Origin: Toxotes chatareus
Lineage: Eukaryota > Chordata > Actinopteri > Toxotidae
Direction of reading: 5' to 3'
Length of the DNA: 64,000 nt
Assembly (NCBI GenBank): GCA_016801885.1
Contig: CM028903.1
Coordinates: 16,413,035 to 16,477,034 of the forward strand
The notes beneath the pieces are model-generated. The model was not told the origin of the DNA. It searched no databases and saw only the letters and a list, made by a program, of their open reading frames with translations. The position numbers were made by a program, and so were the translations under genes. Of this stretch, positions 1 to 12,557 are shown in pieces (position 1 is the first letter of the stretch; every line of letters starts with the position of its first letter).

Positions 1-1484
1 GCTCTGCTTCCATCTGCAAGTGCTTAAACTGCTTCACCACCAAGGTTATTTTGATAACATGGAGTTAAGAAGTTTTACTTTCTATACAACAATGGCATGA
101 GAAAGCCCACCGTTAGTTCAAATGGTGCTGGTAGCTTTATTATAAATAAATAATTTAGCCAATATTTACCCTGTGAAGATGCATCTTCATAAGCGTGAAG
201 CCTCCTCCACACTGCAGCGTCAGAAAGTCCACCTCTTTGTGTTTCTTGCCCCATGTTATTTGACCATTAACTCCCTCATACCTCCCGCTCCTCCTTTCCG
301 CACCTTGCTGTCTTTGTTCCCTCTCTTTCCTCCCTCTCTACCTCCTCAGCTTTCTTTTTCTCCCTCATCTCCCTTTTTCCCACTCACGCTTTCTCCTCTA
401 CCCGCCCGTGTTTTATTACCAGGCCCCTGTAATATCACTGGATATTAAAAAATATACATCAACCGAGCAATTATGGGCTATCAAAAAGAATAGGTTTAGC
501 CTGGGGCCCTGCGAGTGCTGCGCGGTAGATGCATAGAGATGAGATGAGGAGGAAGTGAGCGGGTAGCCTCACCTAAGCTCAGTCCACTGAAGCACGACTG
601 AGAACGGGGAAGATTGTGGAGCATTTCAGTTACTGCAGTGTACTTCACATTCCTCATTCACACAAATCAGAACACACTGACACACAAGGTCACAAACAGA
701 TTGAAGCCTCTCCAAACTCAGATATATTCATATTTGTTTATTTATATACAGGAACATACTGTATATGCACCCACACAGACAAGCATGTGTTCATACATAC
801 AAACATAAATGATTTCATACAGAAACATGTACGCACAAAAACACACACACACAGCCCTGTGTGCTGTCATTGTGTGCCCTTTCTCGAGCTCTTCCAGTGA
901 GCAAACACCAGCTTCGTCGATGTTAACTTGCACTGCCAAGGCCTCAGATTTAGATGGAGAAAATAGCCCCTGTTAAGGAGCAATAACATTTAGAGAAGGG
1001 GCTGAGGAGACTCTTTTAATAGGACTCACTTAAAATTCATAGTTGCTATGCAAAATAAATCAGCGATTTCCTGCGCGGGGGCAGTGGGAAAGGGGATGAT
1101 GGTGTGGGGAGCGAGGGAGAGGGACGGGCTGCGAGTGAATAAGAAATGAGGTTTAAATGTTGGAAGTCCCAAGTCTGACACATTCTATCATGTCGAGGGT
1201 GGGTGGGGGGTGAGGGTGCACGTACGCACACTCACACTCGCGCATGCGAACACACACGCGTGCCTATGCGCACATCCGTACATGCACATACACACATGCA
1301 AGTAGCTCCTTTCTTTTGATTATTCTTGGCTGCTTCAAAGAAGCAAATGTACTGTGAGAAAAACGGCACAGAAACATGTTGAAGGAGTCTGTGTGTATGT
1401 GTTTGTTTGTGTGGGGGGTTAGAGGGATTTGTGTTTGTTTGTGTGAGTTGTTAATTCTCTTGATTTTAATTTCCAGTGTATAAA

Positions 1485-2040
1485 TTAGAGCCCGACTGAT
1501 CCAGCACCGTGGCCGATATTATTGGCAGATTTTAGCTTATGGCGGATATACTGGTAACAGCACAGAGACATTTCTGAAACACGTTACAGATATTGTTGCA
1601 ATTAAATATTTTGTTTCACAGAGAGCATTGACATGGTCTGCCAGTCCATTACTTTGATGCAATAAGTTTTGGATGGACTGTCAGAATGTCTTGTACAGAC
1701 ATTCATGGTGTCCAGATGATGTATCCCTTTGACTTTGCTGACTTTTCATCTAATGCCACCATGAGGTTGACATTTGTCGTTTTAAGTGAAATAACTCGAC
1801 AAGAATTTGGAGATCAAATTTGGTCACCAGTCCGAATTCTTATATGTCTGCCGCAAAGCTAATGTTAGCTTGCTAACAAACACTAAGCTGAGATGAACAT
1901 GGTAAACTTTATGCCTGCTCAGCATCCGTCCTCTAACACTGATATTGTTAGCATGCTAGCATGCTGACGTTACCATTACCATCCAATTACAGCCTCACAG
2001 AGCTGCTTGCACGGCTGTAGACTCTTGGTCTTGTTTTAAA
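1485..2040 (+). repeat. Dispersed percomorph repeat ('acagacattcatgg' family), copy 1
   Basis: It starts near AGAGCCCGACTGAT and includes TACAGACATTCATGGTG, GCCACCATGAGGTTGACATT, GTTAGCATGCTAGCATGCTG and CAGCCTCACAGAGCTGCT. I recognise these phrases from a very common interspersed repeat of perch-like fish. Its class is not clear from this copy. It lies inside a dscam intron. Confidence 0.7.
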
Positions 2041-3769
2041 CTCTCAAATATAGATCACTCAGTATCTGACATAAAAACTGGTCAGTGTAGCTACATGTAT
2101 ACACTGTATGCACTAGTGACATGATAAATAACAAAAAAACAATCTGAAGCATTTTTCAGCCTGGCTACACTACAGCATGGGTGAGGTTTAACACATCAGG
2201 GCAATTCAAACGCTGTCATGCAAAATTGCCATTCACGCAAGTACGGTATAATAAATGATTAATTATAATTTCATGTACTTGACTTTAATAGTCAGTAATT
2301 GACTTGTGATTGTCTAACCTTCCTAGCACTCGTAGCATGAGTAACCCGTACCAGTCTGGAGCCTTTGTGAAGCCAAAACAAATGATTACAAAGTTATCTA
2401 CAAATACTGTTTGACCCAGGGGAATACTGTATGTGTGGGGAGGCATGTGTGGATTTCTAAACCTTGTTTGTGTGTCATTGCTTCTGTTTTTGTTTGCCTT
2501 TGTTGCATCCCTGTGATTTTTTTATCTTGTCAGTGAGTCTACACTTGCATACTGTACATGCGTGCAAGGCCGGCGTCTCTGTATTTGTCTTTATTTGTGT
2601 ATTTCTGAATGTGCAATGTGTGTGTGTGTGTGTGTTTTTATTCGTGCATGTGGGTATATGTTCGAATGCGAGTGTGTCTGTGTGAGACAACAGCACGGCT
2701 GCAGACTTGTCTGCTGTGTATGAATAATCAAAGTGGTCTCTCTCATCATTAAATCATCACTGTCCTGGTGGGAGCCTGAGGAGGGAGATGGAGTGAGAGA
2801 GCGAGGGAGAGAGAGAGGGATCATAGTTAGCGCTGCAGGGGTACATGCTCTCTCTCTCCTCCATCGTGTAGTGTGGCTGAGATGTGTCATGAGCACAAGT
2901 CTTTTCTGCTCTCTGTGCTCGCCCACTTAGCTCCCCCAGACACAGCCGCTCTCATGCACACACTTTCATACATATGCACTCAAAGTAAAACACTCATACA
3001 CATGCACGCAGACACATTATTCAGGAGTGTACAGACATTCACACAGTGACTCAAACACACACACTGCATCTTTTCTCGGAAGAGAAGGCCTCCAACCACA
3101 GCTGCACTGGTATCTGCCACATGTAGCTGCCATTGCTGTCCTTTTCAGTGACACAGTGTTCACCCCAGCATGTTTATTTTAGAGATACTGAAAACCACGA
3201 CAAAATATCTGCTCCTAAAAACTTGGGTCCATCTAATGTAAATGAAGATTAATCGATTTTCTAAAGCTGCTCTAATCAATATTTCTACATAAATTATGTA
3301 ACTAATTATAAGTTATGTGTAGTGTGAAACGGTTACTTGTAGTAGCAAATTCAATGAGAACCTGACTGCAGTTCCTCTCAGCTCTGCAGAGAGTTTTAGC
3401 ATCTTATTGTTTTGGTTTTCTTTACTGTTTCGCTTCATGCTCACTGTGTCATTTCCAGCTGCAGCCAGATTTTTTCAGTTTAAAAAGCTCCAAAAACTCA
3501 CTGTACACTATCTGCCCAACGGTAAATCAGCAGACAGACACAGTTAGCTGTTAGCTGGTGAACATAGTGGAGCATGTATCAGCTTAAGGGCTAAATATTT
3601 CCCTCAGCAGTTGGTCAAAATCAAACCGGAGAGAATCTTGGACTCAGATTCAACAGGTTGACACAAACATGACTCCAAATGAATGGATCTGTTGAAACCT
3701 TATAGAATGATAATATGTCAGTGTTGTGGCGATAGCCTGATTCAAAACATAAATTATAGCATAAAATAA

Positions 3770-3975
3770 AAGAGGTAAAATCGTAGTAAACTGAATATTT
3801 TGGGATATTGGACTGTTGGTCAGATAAAAGAACCACTTTCTGCTCTGAGAAATGGTGATACATGTTTTTCATTGTATTCATTGCATTTTATAAATAAAAC
3901 AATATCCAGGGATAGATAAAATTATGCAATTAATCAGAAAACCAATCAACAGAATAACTGATAACTGAACAATAT
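3770..3975 (-). repeat. Dispersed fish repeat ('gattaatcgattaatc' family), reverse copy
   Basis: Phrases such as AAACTGAATATTTTGGGATA, TTGGACTGTTGGTCAG and CCAATCAACAGAATAACTG fit the reverse orientation of a common teleost repeat. Its forward copy is at 61140-61395. Both are degenerate. Confidence 0.6.
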
Positions 3976-5288
3976 CTTTAATGGTTTGTCATCTAACAAA
4001 TAAATTGCTGCATTGCAGCAGTATATGGCCATTGTAATTTTACTTTATTTTGCATTGTTCTAATGAGAACTTTATTGGATTTGTTGATGTTAAATATGTT
4101 TCAAAGTTTCTTTGATACTACAGTCTCTATATTTTCCTGGTCCATTTCAGAGTGCTTGTTGCACACTGGTGAATGATGTCTTGCCTGAAATAACAACAAA
4201 AAACAACGGTTGCATTTCATGCATGGAGCTTTGAATGGAAAATCATGATCAATTGCTCACAAATTTAATTGTACTTGGCCTGTCTGAGGTTGGCTTTTTT
4301 AAGCATTCACACAACTGGGAGAAACAGATCATCTGAATTGTTTTACCTGCATTACAACGTTGGTAATAATAATTATGATGATGTCCATAATGCCCACACT
4401 GATAAAGATTAGCATATTCATTCATTCTGCTCAGAACCGCAGAAGTTAATATGGTATAATCCAATTCGGGAGCTTCACACTTTAGAGATCATTATGCTGT
4501 GAATAGCACCTGAAAGTCTCTGTGAGTGTTATAATCAGGAGACGGATTCATGCAAGTGGAGAGAAAAGGACAGAATGAAATAAAGTGTGAGTATGAGAAT
4601 CGTGTGAGTGTGAGTACAGACTTTGAGTAGTTTGGATGAGAGACATTCAGAGCAGATACTCATTCTGCTGAACCACATGCACACGCGCACACCACCTCAC
4701 ACACGGGCTAAATGTGTTGCTAATGAGCCTGGTGTGTGGTTACGGCATAGAGCCAGACCGACTCCACGCTCACACCGATGGGAGTTCAGTCAGGAGTCAC
4801 CGCTTTTCTTCTCCTTTCTTCCACCTCATCCTCAGAAAGCAGCATGTTACCGTTCACTGTCATTATCAAAGCAGGTACAGGCTTACCTGAAGGGCTCCTT
4901 TTGAGTCTCAAAGTATTGTTGGAGACAAGCAGACTCAAACATGACTTCGTGATGGCCCCTGGAGTGTTGTCCCTTGAATAGTTGTCATAATTGTCAGAGA
5001 AAAGAGAAAAGGAGTCTTACTCAGTATAACACATGAAATATAGTCAGAGAATGCATCAATGCTGCATTTTTTCAAAATGTAATTTGATTTCTTGTATTTT
5101 GGACACTGTTAAAAATGTGATGTTTGAGATCACTTTACTGACAGTATACATGCATAAAATTGCTTAAAGATCCAGATATTTCAACTGATATCATTTTCTA
5201 TTTTCTTTTCGTTTTCCCCTGTTCTCCCCTTGCTCGCCCTTCCTACTCTCTTTCCCTACCATTTCTGTCTCCTCCATCCTCCAACCAG

Positions 5289-5485
5289 TCCCAGCCATGA
5301 TCACATCCTACCCCAACACCACTCTGGCCACACAGGGCGAGGAGAAGAGGATGAGCTGCATAGCTCACGGGGAGAAGCCTATCATGGTGCGCTGGGAGAA
5401 AGAAGAACGTATCATCAACCCTGAGACCAGTCGATACGTGGTCACCGTCAAAGAAGTGGCCGACGAAGTCATCTCTACGCTGGTG
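5289..5485 (+). CDS. dscam: dscam exon: first part of Ig9
   Basis: The exon opens after CCAACCAG with two bases completing a codon split with an off-window exon. It then reads PAMITSYPNTTLATQG and carries the first Ig cysteine (MSC) and the core tryptophan (VRWEKEE). It ends in ISTLV before donor GTGGGT at 5486. A further GTG three bases upstream could also be read as a donor, but this one restores the family frame into the next exon. Confidence 0.93.
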
Positions 5486-8400
5486 GTGGGTGCTCAGTTT
5501 CACCGTACATCAAAAGCCTTTTGAATCTAATTTTTGGAGAGCACACTGGCCTTCAGTCGTTTTTTTTTTATTTTTTTTATCAGTTCAGACAGATGGAAAG
5601 CAGAGAAGAAAAGTATGGGAGGCAGGGCAGAGAAAATTCTTGCTGAAATACATTCACAAAATATTCAAGTAGAGCATGAAATATTAAAAAGCTACCTTCC
5701 AGTTCAATTTAATGGTGATTAAAACACAGTGTGAACGAGTACATGTGTAATGCAGTATTGTAAGATTGCAAGGAATATGTGCCTTGAGATAATTGAGTAG
5801 TTAAGTCTCCCACATGGTTTAGGATGGAGGGTTTTTCTCTCTCTCGTTTCACTGTTTTATCTCTTAGTGAAGGATGAATACATTGACACTGCTCATCCTC
5901 CCTTTTGAAAAATTACTTGGGATGAAACATAATTTTAGATTCCAAACTAATAGTCCGACTCTGTGCCCACCTGAAAGCTTTGTGTGTGGTGTGTGTCTCT
6001 GTAGATTATGCCTACAGTTCGTGAGGACTCAGGGTTCTTCTCCTGTCATGCCATCAACTCCTTCGGCGAGGACCGAGGCATCATACAGCTGACAGTGCAA
6101 GGTAAACTCCCCCTCACCTCAGACTCAGTGCAGCTCATGCTAGGAGCTTTCCTTTTTTTCAGTGGATATGTTTGGAGGAAGACAAAATTCACTCAGGGAG
6201 TAGTAAAGTTTTCAGTCATTTATTACTTGAGTCATTCATTTGTTAATTTAATTGCTACACCGCGTGACTTCTGCTCTTTGCAGACTTATCCATAATCTCT
6301 CACCGGGGAAATCACAGACAGAATAAAACCGATATATCTGTCTGGCCTGCCTGCCATCCAGTTCTATTTCAGGACTACCACCACAGAATACCTCTCTCCC
6401 ACTGTCTCTGTCTGTTTCTCACACACTCTGGTGCGTTCACGTGTTTCCTCAGAACCACCCGACCCTCCAGAGGTGGAGATCCGGGAGGTTAAAGATCGAA
6501 CCATAGCTCTCCGCTGGACCATGGGTTTCGATGGCAACAGCCCCATCACAGGATATGATATTGAATGCAAGAACAAATCAGGTAGACACAAACATAAATT
6601 CAATTAAAAAATAGTGAAATGTGGCCGCAGATTGAACAAGAAAACCAGAAAGAAGAAAAAAAGAAATGTCGTTATCCATTCCTGACAGTCTGTCCACCCG
6701 TTCTCTCTCTCTTTTTCCTCTAGCTTCTTGGCTATCAGCCCAGGTAACCAAAGATGTGTCACCGCAGCTTAACCAGGCCACTATTATTGACCTCCACCCT
6801 TCCTCTACTTACAACATCCGCATGGTCGCCAAGAACATAATCGGCAACAGCAACCCTAGCAACGAGCTCACCATCACTACTGATGAAGCAGGTTAGTGAG
6901 CTTCTCAGGAGCATGATACTAAGTCTTGTGAAAACCCTTACACCGTGGTGTTTTGTGTACAATCTACAATGTTCAATCTACATTACAATAATAACTTTTC
7001 CCTAATTTGAGTAAGAGGGGGTAAGTAGTTAAACTATGGTACAGCTGGAAAGTTTTCCCAAAATATAAATGAAAATGAAACTCCTCTATCTCAAAATCAC
7101 GCTCTATTAAAGTGTTAATTAGGCTATTTTGATATGTAACACTGGCGTCACAATTTTATTTTAATGTTTTCACTCTGCTCCATAGAGAATTGATACTTTG
7201 GTCAAATGCTGTTTAGGAATGAAATTCCCTGGATATAGTGTCCATTTCCTCCAGGCCCTCAAAACCTTTGAGTCATCTTTCAAGTAATTATTTTATGGTT
7301 GTTTTAAATGGAGACCATCATCTTTTTATATCTGGAGAAACAGATCAGCTCACTATTGCTTTTAGTCATCTCTATCAGTCTTCACTTATCTTCTATTGCT
7401 CATAATGATCCCCCCACAGGCACACCAGCACATTAAAAAGGCCCATTTTATCAGATTCATTGCTAAAATAAAGCCATAAACTTCAAATTAAATAAAACAT
7501 GTATCATTTCCTACGTTATTTTAAAGGTTAAAGTTGATGATGTTACAGGTTCTTTTTATTATTAAGTTGAGATAGAAACTGCAAGGTGCGGGAAAATGCA
7601 TTCATAACTCAACAGCACCATCTAGTGAAACTGAAGGGGCTAAAACATCTTGCTGTCCATGGCAGATCATCTCTCCAGTTTAAACACAGACATGCAGTAA
7701 TGTTGAATGATGTGCTTCATTTACAGCCCCTGACGGCCCTCCACAAGATGTCACTCTGGAGCCCACCTCCCCGCAGAGCATCAAAGTATCCTGGAAGGTG
7801 CAGTCCACATGTCATATCATGAGCTGAGGCATTAAAATAGATAGACTACTTTATGACTTGTATTGCTTAAATAATCAAGAATGTAGCATTACAGTATTTC
7901 CATGCTGTCATTATTACATTATAGCCTTAGGGGTATGAGTTATGGTCTTCTGACCATGTTCTCATTTTGCAGCCTCCCCAGAAGCACCTGCAGAACGGTG
8001 TGATCCGTGGCTACCAGGTGGGCTACAGGGAGTACAGCCCGGGTGGGAGCCACCAGTTCACCATCATCAGCGTAGACACAACAGGAGACACCACGGAGAG
8101 CATCGTGCTGGACAACCTGAAGAAGTTCACTCAGTACAGCGTGGTGGTGCAAGCTGCAAACAGGGCAGGCACTGGGCCATCCTCACAGCAGGTGGTCACC
8201 AAAACTCTAGAGGATGGTAAGGAATGCGTTGAATTGATGTCTTATATACTGTAGCTGTTATATATTCATGGCTCCAAGTTCATTTCTTCAAGCTAGAGTA
8301 ACCTTATATTTTTATTATGTACTAGATGCAGTATGAGTTTGTATGATGAACTGAATTATTTAATTTTGAACCAGATATGACCCCACACCCCTCACACTGT

Positions 8401-11400
8401 GGTCTTTTTTGATGTGATGAGTCTCAAAAAAGCTCAGGTATATTTTTGTGAAAAGGCTACCATCTACTGGACATTTTTTTTAACTACATCACATAAATAA
8501 ATACTTTTTTTGTCTCCCAGAAAATACTACCCTTTCTTAAAAATTATATGATTTATTTTTCTTTTTTCGTCTACATTTGACGTATTAATTTAGTTTTTAG
8601 GATCTTTTCACTTAGAACAATCATTATGGAGTTGATACCTGGACTGATACCTCCTCTAGTTAGTCTAAATTTAAAATAAAGGTTCTTTCAATAAAGAAGT
8701 GTATCAGTTACACATCTTTATTGAAAGAACCTTTTTTATTTTATTTTTCATGAATCTAAACTAAGGTTCTTGACTTAATGGGGTCAGCACTGAAACACTC
8801 AACAAGCTTTCATTAAGCTTCTACTCCAATACTTATTCTCCCCATGTGTCTATGGTAGTGCCGTCTCGTCCTCCTGAAAATGTCCTGGCTGTGGCCAAGT
8901 CTCCAGAGGTCATCTCACTGTCCTGGATGCCACTGCCCAGAGAGGCTCTCAATGGAAATCTGCAGGGCTACAGGGTCATCTACTGGGCGAACCTGCCTGA
9001 TGGAGGTATTGACATCCACACACCCAAACACCAGTATAATTTACTGATCAGTTTATCAATGACTGCAGTTTATTGGCAATTTAAGTCAATACTTTAAGTC
9101 GCCTGATTTGTTGTTAATGCTGTATCTTTGTTTTTCATTGCTATTACTTGTTGCTGTGGTTCATCCACTAGGGGAGGCTGTGGTATTGTCATACTGTAAA
9201 ATGTTGTTGTGTTGCAGAGGTGTTGTAATTTGAATAGTTCAAGCTGTGTGTCTGTGTGTGTCTGTGTGTGTGTTCTTTTTGTAATTTGTTTTGTCATGTT
9301 TTTCAAAATTTTCACATATGAGCAGTTATTTTCTAATAAGTGACCAAAAGCAGCTTTTTGATCTCCGATAGTGTTACCGTTTCTCCCTGGAATTTGTCAA
9401 CTGATTTACATATATAATTTAATAATGTTTGGGTAATTTACATACATAATTTGTGGCAAATTACAGTATGAGATGTTTTCCTAATGCTGATCAACCATAG
9501 GCATACAAAGTCTACATTGCACAGAGGGAGTATTTGTGGTTCCTGTGTTCTTCACTTGGATGTATACCTTGCTTTATAGCAGTGATCCAACTTGCAGTCT
9601 GGCTGGTCTCCATCAATAATTCACAATGCAATAACTCCAGCCAGGCCCATTGCCTCAGCTCTGAGTGACAGGACAAAAGAAGGATAGAGGAGAGGAGAAC
9701 AAAAATCTGAGTGAAAATGAGAAGTAGAATCCCATAATAGCTGTTTTATTGGACTGAAACACGTCATTATGCAGAGGAGTGCTCGACATATATTATCTAT
9801 ACTATATAATCATAAACAATATTTTCATAACAATGCTGAATTAACTGTTGTTGGTATTAGAGTTTATAATTATCACAATAAACAGCATCTTAGTCATTTG
9901 TGGTACCCAGGCTTATTAATTTATCTCCTCTCTTGTGTCAGAACTGGGAGAAATCAGGAATGTGACCACCAATCAGCCATCTCTGGAGCTAGACGGGTTA
10001 GAGAAGTACACCAACTACAGCATCCAGGTCTTAGCCTTCACCAACGCTGGAGATGGTGTCCGCAGTGAACAGATCTACGTGCGCACAAAAGAGGATGGTA
10101 TGGGAAACATTACCAGACATCACAATTTAGTACAGTTTAGCTGCTACTGAAAGACACTTAATGACTTGCAACATACTGCATACTCTATAGTACGTTCATC
10201 TGGGCCCCCTTGAACCCTGCTGTGTTTTCTTCTACCTCAGTCCCCGGTCCTCCAGCAGGGGTGAAGGCTGCAGCCTCCAGCAGCTCGGTGGTGTTTGTAT
10301 CCTGGCTGCCTCCGCTCAAACTCAACGGCATCATCAGGAAATACATCGTCTTCTGCTCTAACCTGCATCCGATGGTAATAGCATTTGTATACCACAAGAT
10401 TCTCAAGATAACTCTAATATTAAAACACAGTACACTTACTATTTTAAGTAAACACCTACAGTGGTGTTTATGCTGCAAATGTGTGCATGATGCTTTGAAT
10501 TAAACCAGCTATTAAACCAGTTTATGAAGGGTCAGGATGGCAGTTCTTTGTTCACAACTGCACCTCCTCACTCTGGACAAAGCTGCTGCCCAACGATACA
10601 TTAATCTTTCTCTCTCTCCACTTTACAGGTGATGAGTGAGTTCGAGGCGTCTCCAGATGCATACTTCTACAGGATCCCAAACCTGGCTCGGAACAGACAG
10701 TACAGTATCTGGGTGGTGGCTGTGACTGCTGCTGGTCATGGCAACAACAGTGAGAAAATTACAGTGGAGCCTCTGGCCAAAGGTACACCATCATAACTAA
10801 ACTGGGCTGACAATTTCCCATCATAGTTTTTATATTCACATTGTTTTCCTGCAGTTCATCTTCATTTAAAGCCTAATTAATTAGCCAGAAGTTAACTGTC
10901 TTAGTAGAATTTCATGAAACAACATTGCTTGGTTTAATCTTACTACCAATGGCATATTGAATTTGATAGATATGAATTGTGGGCACAATTTGAAGGACAC
11001 CTTCTTAAGTGACTAAAAACTTAGAAACATCAAGGATTTTTCCAAGGAGACATTTGAATGGATTTGTACACCTGTTTCTTGACAAAAGCATCATCCATTC
11101 AGACCACCCACAAAGTTATGTGTTTGTATGTTTTTGTGTGTTTGTGTTGTTCTTAGCTCCAGCCAGGATCCTGACCTTCAATGGGACAGTGACCACTCCC
11201 TGGATGAAAGATATTGTTTTACCATGCAAGGCTGTTGGAGACCCTCCCCCTACCATCAAGTGGCTCAAGGGAAAGTAAGTCAAACACAAAGACTCATGTA
11301 GTACAGGTCAGCACAGATAGGATGTCACACTTTCAGTGATACCATGAAAATGCAGGAGTGTTTTTTTAATCATGAGAAATGTCTTAATTTCTTTTCTCTT

Positions 11401-12470
11401 TTTCTCCAGCACCAATGGGACTCCTACCCCTGTCCTGGTGGATGGTCGTCGTAGCATCCATGGCAACGGCAGCTTCATCATCCGCACAGTGAAAGCAGAG
11501 GATTCTGGCAACTACAGCTGTGTGGCCAGCAACAACTGGGGGTCAGATGAGATCACACTTAACCTGCAGGTCCAAGGCAAGTAATCGCAGTAGAAAAGAC
11601 ACTACACAGTGATGCAGAACACAACACAGAACTCAATATCTCAACAGGAGTCTTATAGCTTTTAAACTATATATAAGAAGCCTTAATTTAGCAAAAACTT
11701 CTGTTGCAGAGTAATGATGTTGTGGAGAGTTAAAGGTTTAAGTCTGGCATTGTTCTTTGTTTTTTATTAAGAGTAACTCCCCTGAAGAGACCAAACAAAC
11801 AATTTACCTCACCTTACACAAACTGTTTGTGCCGCCAGAGCCTGATATATTTCCTGCCTCCATGTGAGAAAACTCTGTTGTGGTCCAAAAACTATTAAAA
11901 ACACATGAAAAAGCCACAGTGGTGCATGGGGTGAAGTATTACTTCATTGCAACGAGAACAGTCAGATTGACTCAAGTTTTTCGGTATTTGGGCTTGGAAG
12001 CTGAACAGCTCTGTGGTTATATAACGTATGGCCTTGATGTATTTCATCAGATGCTGCACAGGCTTTTTAATATCTTTCTTGGCTACCAGACCTCTTAAGC
12101 TCAACAATTTATGCCCCCTTCTTTTACTGTAGCCGCCAAAAGTTTACGTTAAAAGAAAAAAACAAACTTCAAGAGTGAGTGGTCCAAGTGTCCCAAATGG
12201 GGCTGCCATATTTTGCAGACTGGGGCTCAAATCTTGTCTAAGAGACTGTGGCAGTTTAATACAAATACTAAACCTGCTGATATATGATAAGCTAATATAA
12301 TAATAATTTACTAATACCGTGCAGTCAAGTATCTGTTTGTCCTCATATCCGCAGTCCCTCCTGACCAGCCACGCCTCACAGTTACCAAGACTACCACCAC
12401 ATCAATCACATTGTCATGGATACCTGGAGACAACGGAGGGAGCTCCATCAGAGGTGAGAGTGACACACAC

Positions 12471-12557
<87 letters not shown>

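Larger units (their letters stand above)
1..5288 (+). other. dscam: dscam intron (upstream part), repeats only
   Basis: No exon of Ig8 or earlier domains is found here. The stretch holds CA/TG-rich tracts (about 1215-1295, 2615-2635), a GA tract (about 2795-2820) and two dispersed fish repeats listed separately. The short open frames are low-complexity or random. Confidence 0.75.

Noticed and set aside
173..939. Several short frames near the window start
   Set aside because: Pyrimidine-rich or CA-rich low-complexity sequence inside a dscam intron, with no resemblance to Ig8 or other Dscam exons.
5486..5524. Reading-through of the Ig9 exon to the in-frame stop
   Set aside because: The sequence after GTGGGT at 5486 loses similarity to Dscam, while the next exon at 6005 continues the domain exactly.
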